DNA from: an uncultured bacterium
Lineage (GTDB): Bacteria; Pseudomonadota; Gammaproteobacteria; Burkholderiales; Burkholderiaceae_D
Direction of reading: 5' to 3'
Length of the DNA: 17,613 nt
Assembly: GCA_903872555.1 (NCBI GenBank)
Contig: CAIQLE010000327.1
Location: forward strand, 1-17,613
Made by a program: the position numbers and the translations under genes. Below are positions 7,661 through 15,135 of the stretch, piece after piece; within the stretch, counting starts at the first letter, position 1; each line of letters begins with the position of its first letter. The notes under the pieces were generated by a model. That model saw nothing but the letters and a program-made list of their open reading frames with translations. It had not been told where the DNA came from and did no database searches.

Positions 7661-7889
7661 GACCTGAGGCCGGACTTTCTTAAACGAATTGCACCGTCCG
7701 CATAATCAATTCGCATTACTTCCAACGAAAATCAAAAGCATTTAGCCGCCGCAATGAAAAAATGCGGCTATTGCCACTTTAATCGCGACTGACAGTGCAA
7801 TAAACCCGTAGCTGGACAGATTAAATACCTGCCGACGGCGTAGAAAATATTTCCATCCATTAAAACTGTTTAACGAATATCCATACGAA

Positions 7890-7910
7890 TCAATTACTTG
7901 GATTAATTGA
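7890..7910. repeat. 7-bp inverted repeat upstream of the H-NS gene
   Basis: The arms TCAATTA (7890-7896) and TAATTGA (7904-7910) are exact reverse complements with the 7-nt spacer CTTGGAT. Placed 15 bp before the -35-like box, it resembles an operator. No regulator is identified. Confidence 0.45.
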
Positions 7911-7924
7911 CTTATTTTTGATAA

Positions 7925-7969
7925 TTTACACCCAAAATAATGCCTTTATGATAATCACTTGCCTATAAT
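7925..7969 (+). promoter_or_regulatory. Candidate sigma-70 promoter(s) for the H-NS gene
   Basis: A -35-like TTTACA (7925-7930) is spaced 16 bp from a -10-like TATGAT (7947-7952). A perfect -10 consensus TATAAT lies at 7964-7969, without an equally good -35 box. Either would give a leader of about 60-75 nt before the ATG at 8035. Confidence 0.5.
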
Positions 7970-8034
7970 ATAAGTGCGAGTGATGAAGCAAACCATTGCT
8001 GGTCTTTGGAAACTTAACTGAGCGGGGGAATGAC

Positions 8035-8331
8035 ATGACGACTTACAAGGAATTGCAAAACCAGATTGAGAAACTTCAAAAAGAAGCCGATCACGCCAGA
8101 AAAAATGAATTGGCGAATGCCATCGCAGAAATTCACTCCAAGATGAAGGAATACGGACTCACCGCCGATGATCTGGGCTTAGGTAAGCGCAAGCCCATGT
8201 CCCATGTGCGCCGTCCGGTAGCCCCGAAATACAGAAACACGACCACCGGCGAAACCTGGAGTGGCCGCGGCAAACCACCGAAATGGATGGCCGGCCGCGA
8301 CAAAGCTCAGTTTCTGATCAAGGCGGCCTGA
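8035..8331 (+). CDS. H-NS family nucleoid-associated histone-like protein
   Basis: A small DNA-binding protein that silences AT-rich DNA and structures the nucleoid. The product is 98 aa. The N-terminal half (about 1-50), with LQNQIEKLQKEADHARKNE, is a charged coiled-coil oligomerisation segment. The C-terminal half carries the H-NS DNA-binding domain: PVAPKYRNTTTGETWSGRG followed by KPPKWM, with the GRGKPP loop that contacts the minor groove. The start ATG at 8035 is supported by GGGGGA at 8024-8029; a TTG at 7996 would add 13 unlikely residues. The length is typical of the many short H-NS paralogues in Burkholderiales, so the paralogue cannot be named. It stands alone, with its own promoter region and terminator. 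Confidence 0.95.
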   Translation: MTTYKELQNQIEKLQKEADHARKNELANAIAEIHSKMKEYGLTADDLGLGKRKPMSHVRRPVAPKYRNTTTGETWSGRGKPPKWMAGRDKAQFLIKAA

Positions 8332-8360
8332 CAAGATCACCGCACATAGACAGGACTCAT

Positions 8361-8396
8361 AAACAAAGCCACCTTCGCGGGTGGCTTTGTTTTTTA
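8361..8396 (+). terminator. Strong intrinsic terminator after the H-NS gene
   Basis: The arms AAACAAAGCCACC (8361-8373) and GGTGGCTTTGTTT (8380-8392) pair perfectly over 13 bp with a 6-nt loop, followed by more T. It lies between convergent genes, and its T-run contains the stop codon of the minus-strand sugar transferase. On the minus strand the T-run is interrupted (TTTGTTT), so bidirectional action would be weaker. Confidence 0.9.
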
Positions 8397-8996
8397 TCTC
8401 GCAAGTCGCAGCGGCGTCAACAGCCAGAGCAGCAGTATGCGCAGATCAAGCCAAAAACCCCGGTTCTCCACATAACGGCGGGCATAATCAAGCTTGATGG
8501 GCAGTACCTGGTCGACATACGTCGTTTCAAGCTCTTCGGCTTCCAGATCTGCCAGCATATTTTTTTCATCCCGAAATTCAATCGCAGCGAGGTCCACCAG
8601 ACCGGGCTTAATCGACAAAATGATTTTGCGCATATCGGTGGGATAACAGCCTACATAACGCGGCAGCTCTGCACGCGGCCCGACGACTGATAAATCACCG
8701 CGCAAGACATTGATCAGCAAAGGCCAGCGCGCCACACCGAGTTTTCTCAAGATTGCCCCGGCTCGGGTGACTTCCTCACCATGACAGCCCGCAACGGTTT
8801 CCATGGCATCCGGATCAGCATTGGCTGTGCGGAATTCAAAAACCTTGACCATGCGCCCGTTGCGTCCCACACGATGCGGACGGGTCAGGACCGGTCCACG
8901 CGAATCCAGAACAATACAAAGCGCAATCAGCAGACACCAGGGTAAGGCCAGTAAAATCAGCAAGCCAGCAAGCACGACATCAACCACTCTTTTCAT
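8394..8996 (-). CDS. PglC/WcaJ-like bacterial sugar transferase (divergent)
   Basis: The family (small polyprenyl-phosphate phosphoglycosyl transferases) moves a sugar-1-phosphate from a UDP-sugar to undecaprenyl phosphate at the inner membrane, starting glycan synthesis. With the ATG at 8996 the product is 200 aa and opens with the classical N-terminus MKRVVDVVLAGLLILLALPW, a re-entrant/membrane helix. Other landmarks: FEFRTANADPDA at about 53-64, INVLRGDLSVVGPRAELPRY at about 95-114, IKPGLVDLAAIEFRDE at about 129-144 and YVENRGFWLDLRILL at about 175-189. Oddly, the block normally reading LDELPQ reads VARWPLL (88-94), and the acidic pair after FRT is D-P-D. It may be catalytically altered. 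An alternative upstream ATG at 9053 would add 19 hydrophobic residues but leave only 26 bp to the divergent kinase gene. No other glycan genes are nearby. Confidence 0.85.
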   Translation of the reverse strand: MKRVVDVVLAGLLILLALPWCLLIALCIVLDSRGPVLTRPHRVGRNGRMVKVFEFRTANADPDAMETVAGCHGEEVTRAGAILRKLGVARWPLLINVLRGDLSVVGPRAELPRYVGCYPTDMRKIILSIKPGLVDLAAIEFRDEKNMLADLEAEELETTYVDQVLPIKLDYARRYVENRGFWLDLRILLLWLLTPLRLAR

Positions 8997-9079
8997 CTCT
9001 ACACCCAGAAAAATCAGCACAAGGTAAACACCGGTCTGGCGCATCATAACCATATTTCTCAGACAAGCCCGCACTCGGA

Positions 9080-10621
9080 ATGCTAGGCTTTCATCATGAA
9101 CGCTCTCTGCCACGCAAAATGACGATGAATTCACTGTGCCGCAGATGGCTGACCGTTGTCCTGCTGCTGGGCCTGTCGACAGCAATTAATTTTCTGCTCG
9201 ACCCCTATGTCAGCCTGACCAGTCAGGCCATGGTCTACGTACTGGCGGTTGTGGTCGCTGCCTATAAATTTGACACCATCGAGTCCTCCTTTTGCGCGAT
9301 CGCCGCCGTCGCTGCACTGAATTATTTTTTTGTACCGCCGCGCTGGACTTTTGAGATCGCCCATCAGGAGCATTTAATCGCCCTGGGCGTGATGCTGATC
9401 GTGGCGCTGGTCACCAGCAGCCTTGCCACACGCCTGCGCAAAGAAACCATCACTGCCCACCTGAATGAACAGCGCGCCCGTCAATTGCAGTTACTGGCAA
9501 CCGAGCTGGCAGACAGCGCCACACTGGCTGACATACAAACGCGTGCACATAAGGCGTTCAGTGCCGGCTTTACCGGCTCGCTGTTTTTGGCACTGGATAA
9601 CTCAGCAGAGTCGATTCAATTCGGCGATATCGTCAGCGAGCAGATCAGGCATGGTATGCAGCAATGTATCAAAGAGGCTGCACCATTGGGCCCGGGTACG
9701 GGGCGCTGGCCCAATCTCGAGGCATGGTATCTGCCGATTATGTCTAACAGCCGCTTGTTTGGCGCTGCCTGTGTCGGCCCGGCAGTTGCGGATGACAAGG
9801 GCGGCCTTGAGCACGCTCAGGCACTGGCCGCACTGACGGGGCAGGCAGCCTGGCGCATTGCACTCAGCAGCTCCATGCTGGCCGCTCGCGAAGAGGCGCA
9901 CAGACAACAGGTACAAAGCACTTTGCTGGCGGCTATTTCACATGATCTGAGAACCCCTCTGGCGACTATTGTCGGCGCTGCTTCCTCACTCCGCACCCAG
10001 CGTGACAAACTGCCCCCGGCCGAACAAGACCGTTTACTGGACAGCACCATTGCTGAAGCCAACTATCTCACCCGCGTGACGGACAACACACTGCAACTGG
10101 TGCGCTTGTCCAGCCAATTGGGCGAGCCCAGCCGATCCTGGGAATCACTCGAAGAAATCACTGGCACTGTGTTGACGCGCGTAAGACAACGCGATCCCTT
10201 GCGCCGCATCCAATACCGCGTACAAAGTGATTTGCCCCTTGTGCGTGCAGACGCCGTCTTGCTGGCTCAGCTGATAGACAATCTGCTCGACAATGCCCTG
10301 AAATACAGCGATGGCCCGATCACGCTCACGATCCATGCCCTTGATGACAGCATACGACTGTGTGTTGAAGATCAGGGGCCCGGTATACCGGAACATCAGC
10401 GCGATAGCCTGTTTCTTCCCTACGTACGCGGTGACCGCTCGGGGAAACGTGGCATGGGTCTGGGTCTGGCCTTATGTCGCGCCATCGCAGAACTGCATCA
10501 AGGACAGCTGCAAGTCCATGACCGCCAGCATGATGCAGCGAGCAATGACAATGCCAGCGGCACTTGCTTTTATCTGATCCTGCCCATCGATCTTCAGCAA
10601 CCCAGAATCGTGAACCTATGA
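9080..10621 (+). CDS. KdpD-like sensor histidine kinase lacking the KdpD N-terminal half
   Basis: A membrane sensor kinase, probably potassium or osmotic sensing, partner of the next gene. The product is 513 aa against about 890 for full KdpD. Four transmembrane helices (about 23-40, 47-63, 67-84, 98-117) match the DUF4118 module, including the typical NYFFVPPRWTFEI after helix 3. A GAF-like segment (about 130-265) follows, then HisKA with ISHDLRTPLATIVGA (phospho-His288), the N box DNLLDNALKYS (N405), and the G boxes DQGPGIP and GMGLGLA. The KdpD Walker-containing sensor and USP domains are absent, and nothing upstream encodes them: the preceding DNA is a divergent gene. The start is uncertain; ATGs at 9080, 9119 and 9125 all lack a good Shine-Dalgarno sequence and all precede the first helix. 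The stop overlaps the regulator start by 4 bp (ATGA). Confidence 0.9.
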   Translation: MLGFHHERSLPRKMTMNSLCRRWLTVVLLLGLSTAINFLLDPYVSLTSQAMVYVLAVVVAAYKFDTIESSFCAIAAVAALNYFFVPPRWTFEIAHQEHLIALGVMLIVALVTSSLATRLRKETITAHLNEQRARQLQLLATELADSATLADIQTRAHKAFSAGFTGSLFLALDNSAESIQFGDIVSEQIRHGMQQCIKEAAPLGPGTGRWPNLEAWYLPIMSNSRLFGAACVGPAVADDKGGLEHAQALAALTGQAAWRIALSSSMLAAREEAHRQQVQSTLLAAISHDLRTPLATIVGAASSLRTQRDKLPPAEQDRLLDSTIAEANYLTRVTDNTLQLVRLSSQLGEPSRSWESLEEITGTVLTRVRQRDPLRRIQYRVQSDLPLVRADAVLLAQLIDNLLDNALKYSDGPITLTIHALDDSIRLCVEDQGPGIPEHQRDSLFLPYVRGDRSGKRGMGLGLALCRAIAELHQGQLQVHDRQHDAASNDNASGTCFYLILPIDLQQPRIVNL

Positions 10622-11304
10622 CGTTACGGATACTCGTGGTCGAAGACGACAAGCAAATCCGCTTGTTCATGCAGTCTGCACTCAGCGTGGAAGGCTTCGA
10701 TGTCAGCACGGCCGTGTCAGTCTCTGAAGCGCAGGCCCTGTTGCTCCACAAGCCACCCGAGATCGTGCTGCTGGATTTAGGTTTGCCGGATGGTGACGGT
10801 GCAAGTCTGGTGTCACATATAAGGCAACACTCCAACATACCCATCATCATTGTCTCTGCACGCCATGCAGAAACCGAGAAAATCGGCCTGCTGGATGCAG
10901 GTGCTGACGATTATCTCGTCAAGCCCTTCAGTGTCGGTGAATTACTGGCACGCATACGTGTCGCTATGCGGCACCGGGGAACCAGACTGGCAGCTGCCAT
11001 TACGGTGTATCAGCACGAAGATTTGTATATCAATCTCGAGACGCGATCGGTGCAGAAAGCAGGCGAGTCTATTCATCTGACGCCAACCGAATACAAATTG
11101 CTGGCCCGCCTGGTGCAGCATGCCGGACGGGTAATGACACATCGTCAGTTATTGACCGATGTCTGGGGTCCGGAATTCATTGACCATATTCACTACCTGC
11201 GGCTGTATATGGCCCAGCTGCGCGCCAAACTTGAAAAAAATCCTCTGGAACCCAGCCATCTGCTGACCGAAGCCGGCGTAGGCTACCGCCTGACCGCAGC
11301 ATAA
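10618..11304 (+). CDS. KdpE-like OmpR-family response regulator
   Basis: A two-component transcription factor, 228 aa. The receiver domain (about 1-118) has the acidic pair E9/D10/D11 in LVVEDDKQIR, the phospho-acceptor D53 in VLLDLGLPDGDG, and K102 in DDYLVKPFSVGELLARI. The C-terminal winged helix (about 130-228) has LTPTEYKLLARLVQHAGRV and HIHYLRLYMAQLRAKLE, and ends VGYRLTA as in KdpE and OmpR regulators. The ATG overlaps the kinase stop (ATGA), giving translational coupling. An ATG-like start at 10564 lies inside the kinase gene and is not used. The best family match is KdpE, judged from the Leu-rich LRILVVEDDKQIR start and its kinase partner; the target is inferred to be kup, 79 bp downstream with no terminator between. 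Confidence 0.93.
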   Translation: MTLRILVVEDDKQIRLFMQSALSVEGFDVSTAVSVSEAQALLLHKPPEIVLLDLGLPDGDGASLVSHIRQHSNIPIIIVSARHAETEKIGLLDAGADDYLVKPFSVGELLARIRVAMRHRGTRLAAAITVYQHEDLYINLETRSVQKAGESIHLTPTEYKLLARLVQHAGRVMTHRQLLTDVWGPEFIDHIHYLRLYMAQLRAKLEKNPLEPSHLLTEAGVGYRLTAA

Positions 11305-11383
11305 AACCACAAAAAATACCTCCATATGCTTTCCTAATGCCGCATGTAAGACAGTGCAGTCTTGCTAACAACCGGTATGGGTC

Positions 11384-13258
11384 ATGGAAAAAACGACGGC
11401 AAAAGACAGTCTGAGCGCACTCATGCTGGGTGCCCTGGGTGTGGTCTATGGCGACATAGGCACCAGCCCGCTGTACACGATGAAGGAAATTTTCGGCCCG
11501 GCCAAAGTTGCGCTCGACGCAGCGCATGTCATCGGAGCGGTGTCCGTGATTTTCTGGGGTCTGATGATGGTCGTCACCCTGAAATATGTCCTGCTGATTT
11601 TGCGAGCAGACAATCGCGGAGAAGGCGGCATCCTTGCGCTAACCGCTCTGGCTGCCAATGCAGCTGGCAAAACGCCCCGCATGCGCGTCGCACTGCTGTT
11701 GACAGGTGTGATGGGAGCGTCTCTGTTTTACGGTGACAGCGTGATCACACCTGCTATTTCAGTGCTGAGCGCGGTGGAGGGGCTGGAAGTCGTCACCCCT
11801 GTGCTCAAGCCCTATGTGCTGCCTATCTCTGCGCTGGTGTTGATTGGATTATTCGCCATGCAGCGTCATGGGACACAAGTGGTTGGGCGTCTGTTCGGGC
11901 CGGTGATTTTTTTATGGTTTGGCGTGCTGGCCGTGACCGGACTAGTCGAGATCGCTCAGCAACCCGGTATTCTGGCAGCGCTGAATCCCCTGTATGCCAT
12001 CAGCTTCCTGCGCGAACAAGGCACGCATGTGTTCATCGCCATCGGCGCTATCGTGCTCGCCTTCACAGGCGCGGAGGCGCTGTATGCCGACATGGGACAT
12101 TTCGGAAAACGCCCCATACAGTTTGCCTGGGCCGGCTATGTGCTGCCTACCCTCGCGCTCAACTACATGGGACAAGGGGCCTTGCTGATGCGCGACCCCT
12201 CGGCAGTTGACAATCCCTTCTACCGTCTGTTTCCGGCATTCTGGCTGATACCCGCTGTGGTGCTGGCGACCTTGGCCACCGTGATTGCATCGCAGGCGGT
12301 GATCTCCGGTGCCTATTCCATGACTAAGCAGGCGGTGCAACTGGGCTTACTGCCACGACTGGAAATTCAATACACCTCGGCCAAGGAGATGGGGCAAATC
12401 TACATCCCGCAGGTGAACTGGCTGTTGCTGATCGTGGTCTTGCTAGCCGTATTTGGTTTCGGCAGTTCTACCGCACTGGCTTCGGCCTATGGCATCGCCG
12501 TGACCATGACCATGCTGATTACGACCCTGCTGACCTTTTTTGTGATCCGGCATGGCTGGAACTATCCCTTGCCTCTTGCATTGGGCGTGACTGGCTTATT
12601 TTTGTTGCTGGACGCAGTTCTCGTGGCCTCCTGCTCCATAAAATTCATGGAAGGCGGCTGGTTTCCGCTGGCAGCCGGTGTGGCTATCTTCATCTACATG
12701 TCAACCTGGCGACGCGGACGGGAAATTCTGATCGAAAGCATACGTCGTGAAGATCCTGATCTGCTACCTTTCATTACCGCCCTGGCTCAGAATGGCATCA
12801 ACCGGGCAGAACGTAGCGCTGTCTACGCTGTCGCCAACCCGGACACGGTGCCACAGGCGCTGCTGCACAATATCAAGCACAACCACGTGCTGCACAGGAA
12901 TAACCTGATCATGAATGTCGTCTTTCACGATGTGCCATGGATAGATGAACACAGCAGGCTGAACGTCACTCCGCTGGCTCCGGGTTTCTGGCGGGTACAG
13001 GTGAATTACGGATTCAAAGACAGTCTCGATATCCCTAAGGCGCTGGAACAATGCAGCAACTACGGACTGGAAATCAATTTGTTTGAAACCTCGTATTTCC
13101 TGAGCCGGGAGATCGTGATCCCGACCAAGAACGGTGGCATGGCGCAATGGCGCGAGGCGCTGTTCTCACTCATGTCACGCAATGCAGGCAATGTGGCTGA
13201 CTTCTTCAGGCTGCCCAGCAACTGCGTTATCGAACTGGGAACACGGGTGCAAATCTGA
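11384..13258 (+). CDS. kup: Low-affinity potassium uptake protein Kup
   Basis: A KUP/HAK/KT family K+:H+ symporter in the inner membrane. The product is 624 aa (E. coli Kup is 622). The N-terminal signature [18 protein letters not shown] at about 18-35 carries the family's Asp (D24), followed by [36 protein letters not shown] and [18 protein letters not shown]. About twelve hydrophobic helices run to around residue 455, then a soluble C-terminal domain of about 170 residues. It follows the KdpE-like regulator by 79 bp without a terminator, so it may be cotranscribed with, or controlled by, that pair. The gap contains a small 5-bp inverted repeat, AAGAC/GTCTT at 11348-11363. It ends at a strong terminator. 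Confidence 0.97.
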   Translation: MEKTTAKDSLSALMLGALGVVYGDIGTSPLYTMKEIFGPAKVALDAAHVIGAVSVIFWGLMMVVTLKYVLLILRADNRGEGGILALTALAANAAGKTPRMRVALLLTGVMGASLFYGDSVITPAISVLSAVEGLEVVTPVLKPYVLPISALVLIGLFAMQRHGTQVVGRLFGPVIFLWFGVLAVTGLVEIAQQPGILAALNPLYAISFLREQGTHVFIAIGAIVLAFTGAEALYADMGHFGKRPIQFAWAGYVLPTLALNYMGQGALLMRDPSAVDNPFYRLFPAFWLIPAVVLATLATVIASQAVISGAYSMTKQAVQLGLLPRLEIQYTSAKEMGQIYIPQVNWLLLIVVLLAVFGFGSSTALASAYGIAVTMTMLITTLLTFFVIRHGWNYPLPLALGVTGLFLLLDAVLVASCSIKFMEGGWFPLAAGVAIFIYMSTWRRGREILIESIRREDPDLLPFITALAQNGINRAERSAVYAVANPDTVPQALLHNIKHNHVLHRNNLIMNVVFHDVPWIDEHSRLNVTPLAPGFWRVQVNYGFKDSLDIPKALEQCSNYGLEINLFETSYFLSREIVIPTKNGGMAQWREALFSLMSRNAGNVADFFRLPSNCVIELGTRVQI

Positions 13259-13285
13259 AGCTGAAATTCTTGTAAATTTAAAATC

Positions 13286-13329
13286 AAAAAACAAAGGCCC
13301 TCATACGTCCGGGCTGGCCTTTGTTTTTT
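13286..13329 (+). terminator. Strong intrinsic terminator after kup
   Basis: A perfect 14-bp stem: AAAAAACAAAGGCC (13286-13299) with GGCCTTTGTTTTTT (13316-13329). The 16-nt loop can fold further through GCCC/GGGC. It ends in six T, 27 bp after the kup stop, and closes the kinase-regulator-kup unit. Confidence 0.92.
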
Positions 13330-13432
13330 ACCTTCCCATCCCCCCCACCCGATGAACTGAGCTGCCAGCTTAGGGCTATGCCACGCATGGCCGAGAAAAT
13401 ATCGGTGTAGTATTTACGCAAATCAACTATTC

Positions 13433-13447
13433 TTCAGCTTCGCTGAA
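13433..13447. repeat. 6-bp inverted repeat upstream of the TolC-like gene
   Basis: TTCAGC (13433-13438) and GCTGAA (13442-13447) flank TTC, 44 bp before the TolC-like ATG. The surrounding gap 13330-13491 has no gene, and I could not place a convincing promoter in it. Operator or UTR hairpin are both possible; chance is also possible at this length. Confidence 0.3.
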
Positions 13448-13491
13448 ATTCATTGCCTTGATTCGAAGGCCGCAAAGCCCGATCAAAGCAA

Positions 13492-14892
13492 ATGCCTGCT
13501 TATACAAAACCTGTGCCAAACAAGTTCAAACCATTTCCCTCCAAGCTGAGCCCGCCAAAATTTGCAGCGCGACTATTCTGCGGCTGTCTCAGTGCTTCAC
13601 TCTTCGTATTCGCACAGCCAGCCAGCGCCATCAGTCTGGTTGAAGCTTATCAGTTGGCCTTGCGTCATGACCCCGGCTTTCAGGGTGCCATTCACGATCA
13701 AAAAGCCGGGCAAGAGTCTCAAGCCTTAGGATTGTCCAACCTGCTGCCGAATCTGAGCCTGTCATACAACTATGGCCAGAACCGCGGTGACACAACGACT
13801 AGTCAGTCTCAGACCAGCAGTCCGGTCAGCTATGACAGTAAGGTTCTGTCGCTGTCATTCCGCCAGCCTTTGTACAGCATGGATGCCATGGCGCGCTACC
13901 GTCAGGGTAATTCGCAGGCGAACTATAGCGATGCAAAATTTTCTTCCAGCGTTCAGGACCTGATCAACCGACTGGTGACGGCCTATCTGACCAGCCTTCA
14001 AAATGAAGATCAGCTGCAGCTGGCGATCGCCCAGAGAGATGCATTAGAAGAAAACCGGCTCTCGAATGAGCGCTCTTTCTCGAAAGGCGCGGGCACCAAA
14101 ACCGATATGCTGGAAACGCAGGCGCGCTATGAAATGGCGCAAGCTCAGGTAGTAGAGGCGCAGGATGCCGTCAGCAATGCCCGCGATGCGCTCGCAGCCA
14201 TGATAGGAACTGACCCCGGCCTGTTGGATACGCTGGATATTGAATACAAAGCGCTGACGCTGAATCCCGCGCAACTCAGTGAATGGGAAAAACTGGCGCT
14301 AGATGCGAATGCCGATATTCAGGCGCAACGCTTCCTGGTCGAATTTTCTGAGCAAGAAGTGGTTCGTAATCAGGCCGGTCATATGCCGAGACTGGATCTG
14401 GTCGCCTCCATGAACCGCAATCAGTCTGAATCCCTACTGTACAAAAATGTCGATACCAATATCAACACCATAGGCATACAACTGGGCGTGCCCCTGTACA
14501 GCGGTGGCAGTGTCAATGCACAGACACGTCAGGCGGTAGAAAAACTCGGCTCGGCACGCGCCGAATTACAGAGCAATATACAAAAAACTCAGGTGGAAGT
14601 TCGCAAGCAATTCAATCTGGTTCAAAGCAGCCTGCTGCGTATTCATGCCATGCGCAAGGCTGAAGAGTCTGCGCTGGCGCTGGTTGAAGCAACACGTAAA
14701 AGCGTCATAGGCGGGCAGCGCGTGAATCTCGACGTGCTGAATGCCTATCAGCAGTTGTTTACAACCCGGCGCGATCTGGCTGCCGCTCGCTATGGCTATT
14801 TGTTGGCTTTTTTAAAACTCAAACAGGCCGGCGGCCTGCTCAGACTGGAAGATATAGAAAGCATCAACACCCATTTCCAGAAAAACCGCTGA
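13492..14892 (+). CDS. TolC-family outer membrane channel (type I secretion)
   Basis: An outer membrane efflux/secretion channel of the OEP/TolC family, which forms the trimeric beta-barrel and periplasmic helical tunnel for type I secretion. The product is 466 aa. It has an unusually long, basic N-region (about 25 residues), a hydrophobic stretch RLFCGCLSASLFVFA, and an ASA cleavage site at about 44-46, after which the mature protein starts ISLVEAYQLALRHDPGFQGA, typical for TolC. Two related halves follow, each with a long helical segment: TAYLTSLQNEDQLQLAIAQR and the GAGTKTDMLETQARYEMAQA pattern in the first, and GVPLYSGGSVNAQTRQAVEK then GQRVNLDVLNAYQQLFTTRR in the second. Downstream neighbours are two type I secretion ATPase genes, which is why I favour secretion over drug efflux. 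A terminator separates it from them. Confidence 0.94.
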   Translation: MPAYTKPVPNKFKPFPSKLSPPKFAARLFCGCLSASLFVFAQPASAISLVEAYQLALRHDPGFQGAIHDQKAGQESQALGLSNLLPNLSLSYNYGQNRGDTTTSQSQTSSPVSYDSKVLSLSFRQPLYSMDAMARYRQGNSQANYSDAKFSSSVQDLINRLVTAYLTSLQNEDQLQLAIAQRDALEENRLSNERSFSKGAGTKTDMLETQARYEMAQAQVVEAQDAVSNARDALAAMIGTDPGLLDTLDIEYKALTLNPAQLSEWEKLALDANADIQAQRFLVEFSEQEVVRNQAGHMPRLDLVASMNRNQSESLLYKNVDTNINTIGIQLGVPLYSGGSVNAQTRQAVEKLGSARAELQSNIQKTQVEVRKQFNLVQSSLLRIHAMRKAEESALALVEATRKSVIGGQRVNLDVLNAYQQLFTTRRDLAAARYGYLLAFLKLKQAGGLLRLEDIESINTHFQKNR

Positions 14893-14992
14893 TTTCTTCC
14901 ACCAGCCCTTCATCCTGCCCACCCCAAGCCGATATCAAGTGGGTCCTGACAGCCTTGTCCGGCGCAGACAATCAGGTATGCTTCTATATGTT

Positions 14993-15017
14993 GCATGTCA
15001 GCAATGACATGCTTTTT
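14993..15017 (+). terminator. Intrinsic terminator after the TolC-like gene
   Basis: A perfect 8-bp stem GCATGTCA (14993-15000) and TGACATGC (15005-15012) with the GNRA-type loop GCAA, then five T. It lies about 100 bp after the stop codon, so the ABC genes probably have a separate promoter in the remaining 115 bp. Confidence 0.85.
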
Positions 15018-15051
15018 GACCTTTCCATGACTCATAGCACTGCAAAACATC

Positions 15052-15135
15052 ATGCCTGCGCGCCGCTTCGTTCTTAAAGTAAGTCAGGAACTGATCAGCC
15101 ATGAGCCATCGGATCAGATGAGGCTGGCTGTATGA
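15052..15135 (+). other. Possible 27-codon leader ORF overlapping the ABC start
   Basis: An ATG at 15052 opens 27 codons, beginning MPARRFVLKVSQELISHEPS, and ends at a TGA that overlaps the ABC gene's ATG as ATGA. The 4-bp overlap is the classic layout for translational coupling. No Shine-Dalgarno sequence is visible for it, and I recognise no family, so it may be chance. The stretch also holds an inverted repeat, CTGATC (15091-15096) / GATCAG (15112-15117), and two AGCCAT words. Confidence 0.2.

Larger units (their letters stand above)
7661..8034. other. AT-rich gene-free region upstream of the H-NS gene
   Basis: This 374-bp stretch has no convincing gene and is visibly more AT-rich than its neighbours, especially from about 7840 to 7975. 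It contains a 7-bp inverted repeat TAGCCGC/GCGGCTA (7743-7749/7764-7770, 14-nt loop), a second inverted repeat at 7890-7910, two TGATAAT words 30 bp apart (7919, 7949), and promoter-like boxes at 7925-7969. Such DNA is the type H-NS proteins bind, so autoregulation of the downstream gene is plausible but inferred. Confidence 0.6.

Noticed and set aside
7754..7792. 12-codon ORF MKKCGYCHFNRD with a CxxC pair after pth
   Set aside because: Reminiscent of a zinc-ribbon start but only 12 codons, with no ribosome binding site, and its ATG lies inside the loop of a weak hairpin. Most likely chance.
9080..10621. The kinase as a recently truncated full-length KdpD pseudogene
   Set aside because: No KdpD N-terminal remnant lies upstream; the DNA there is a divergent sugar transferase gene. 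The remaining domains are intact and coupled to the regulator, so it looks like a functional short form.
11348..11363. AAGAC/GTCTT inverted repeat before kup as the KdpE-like operator
   Set aside because: Five-base arms are too short to be convincing, and it does not resemble the T-rich KdpE site known from E. coli. Kept only as a note under kup.
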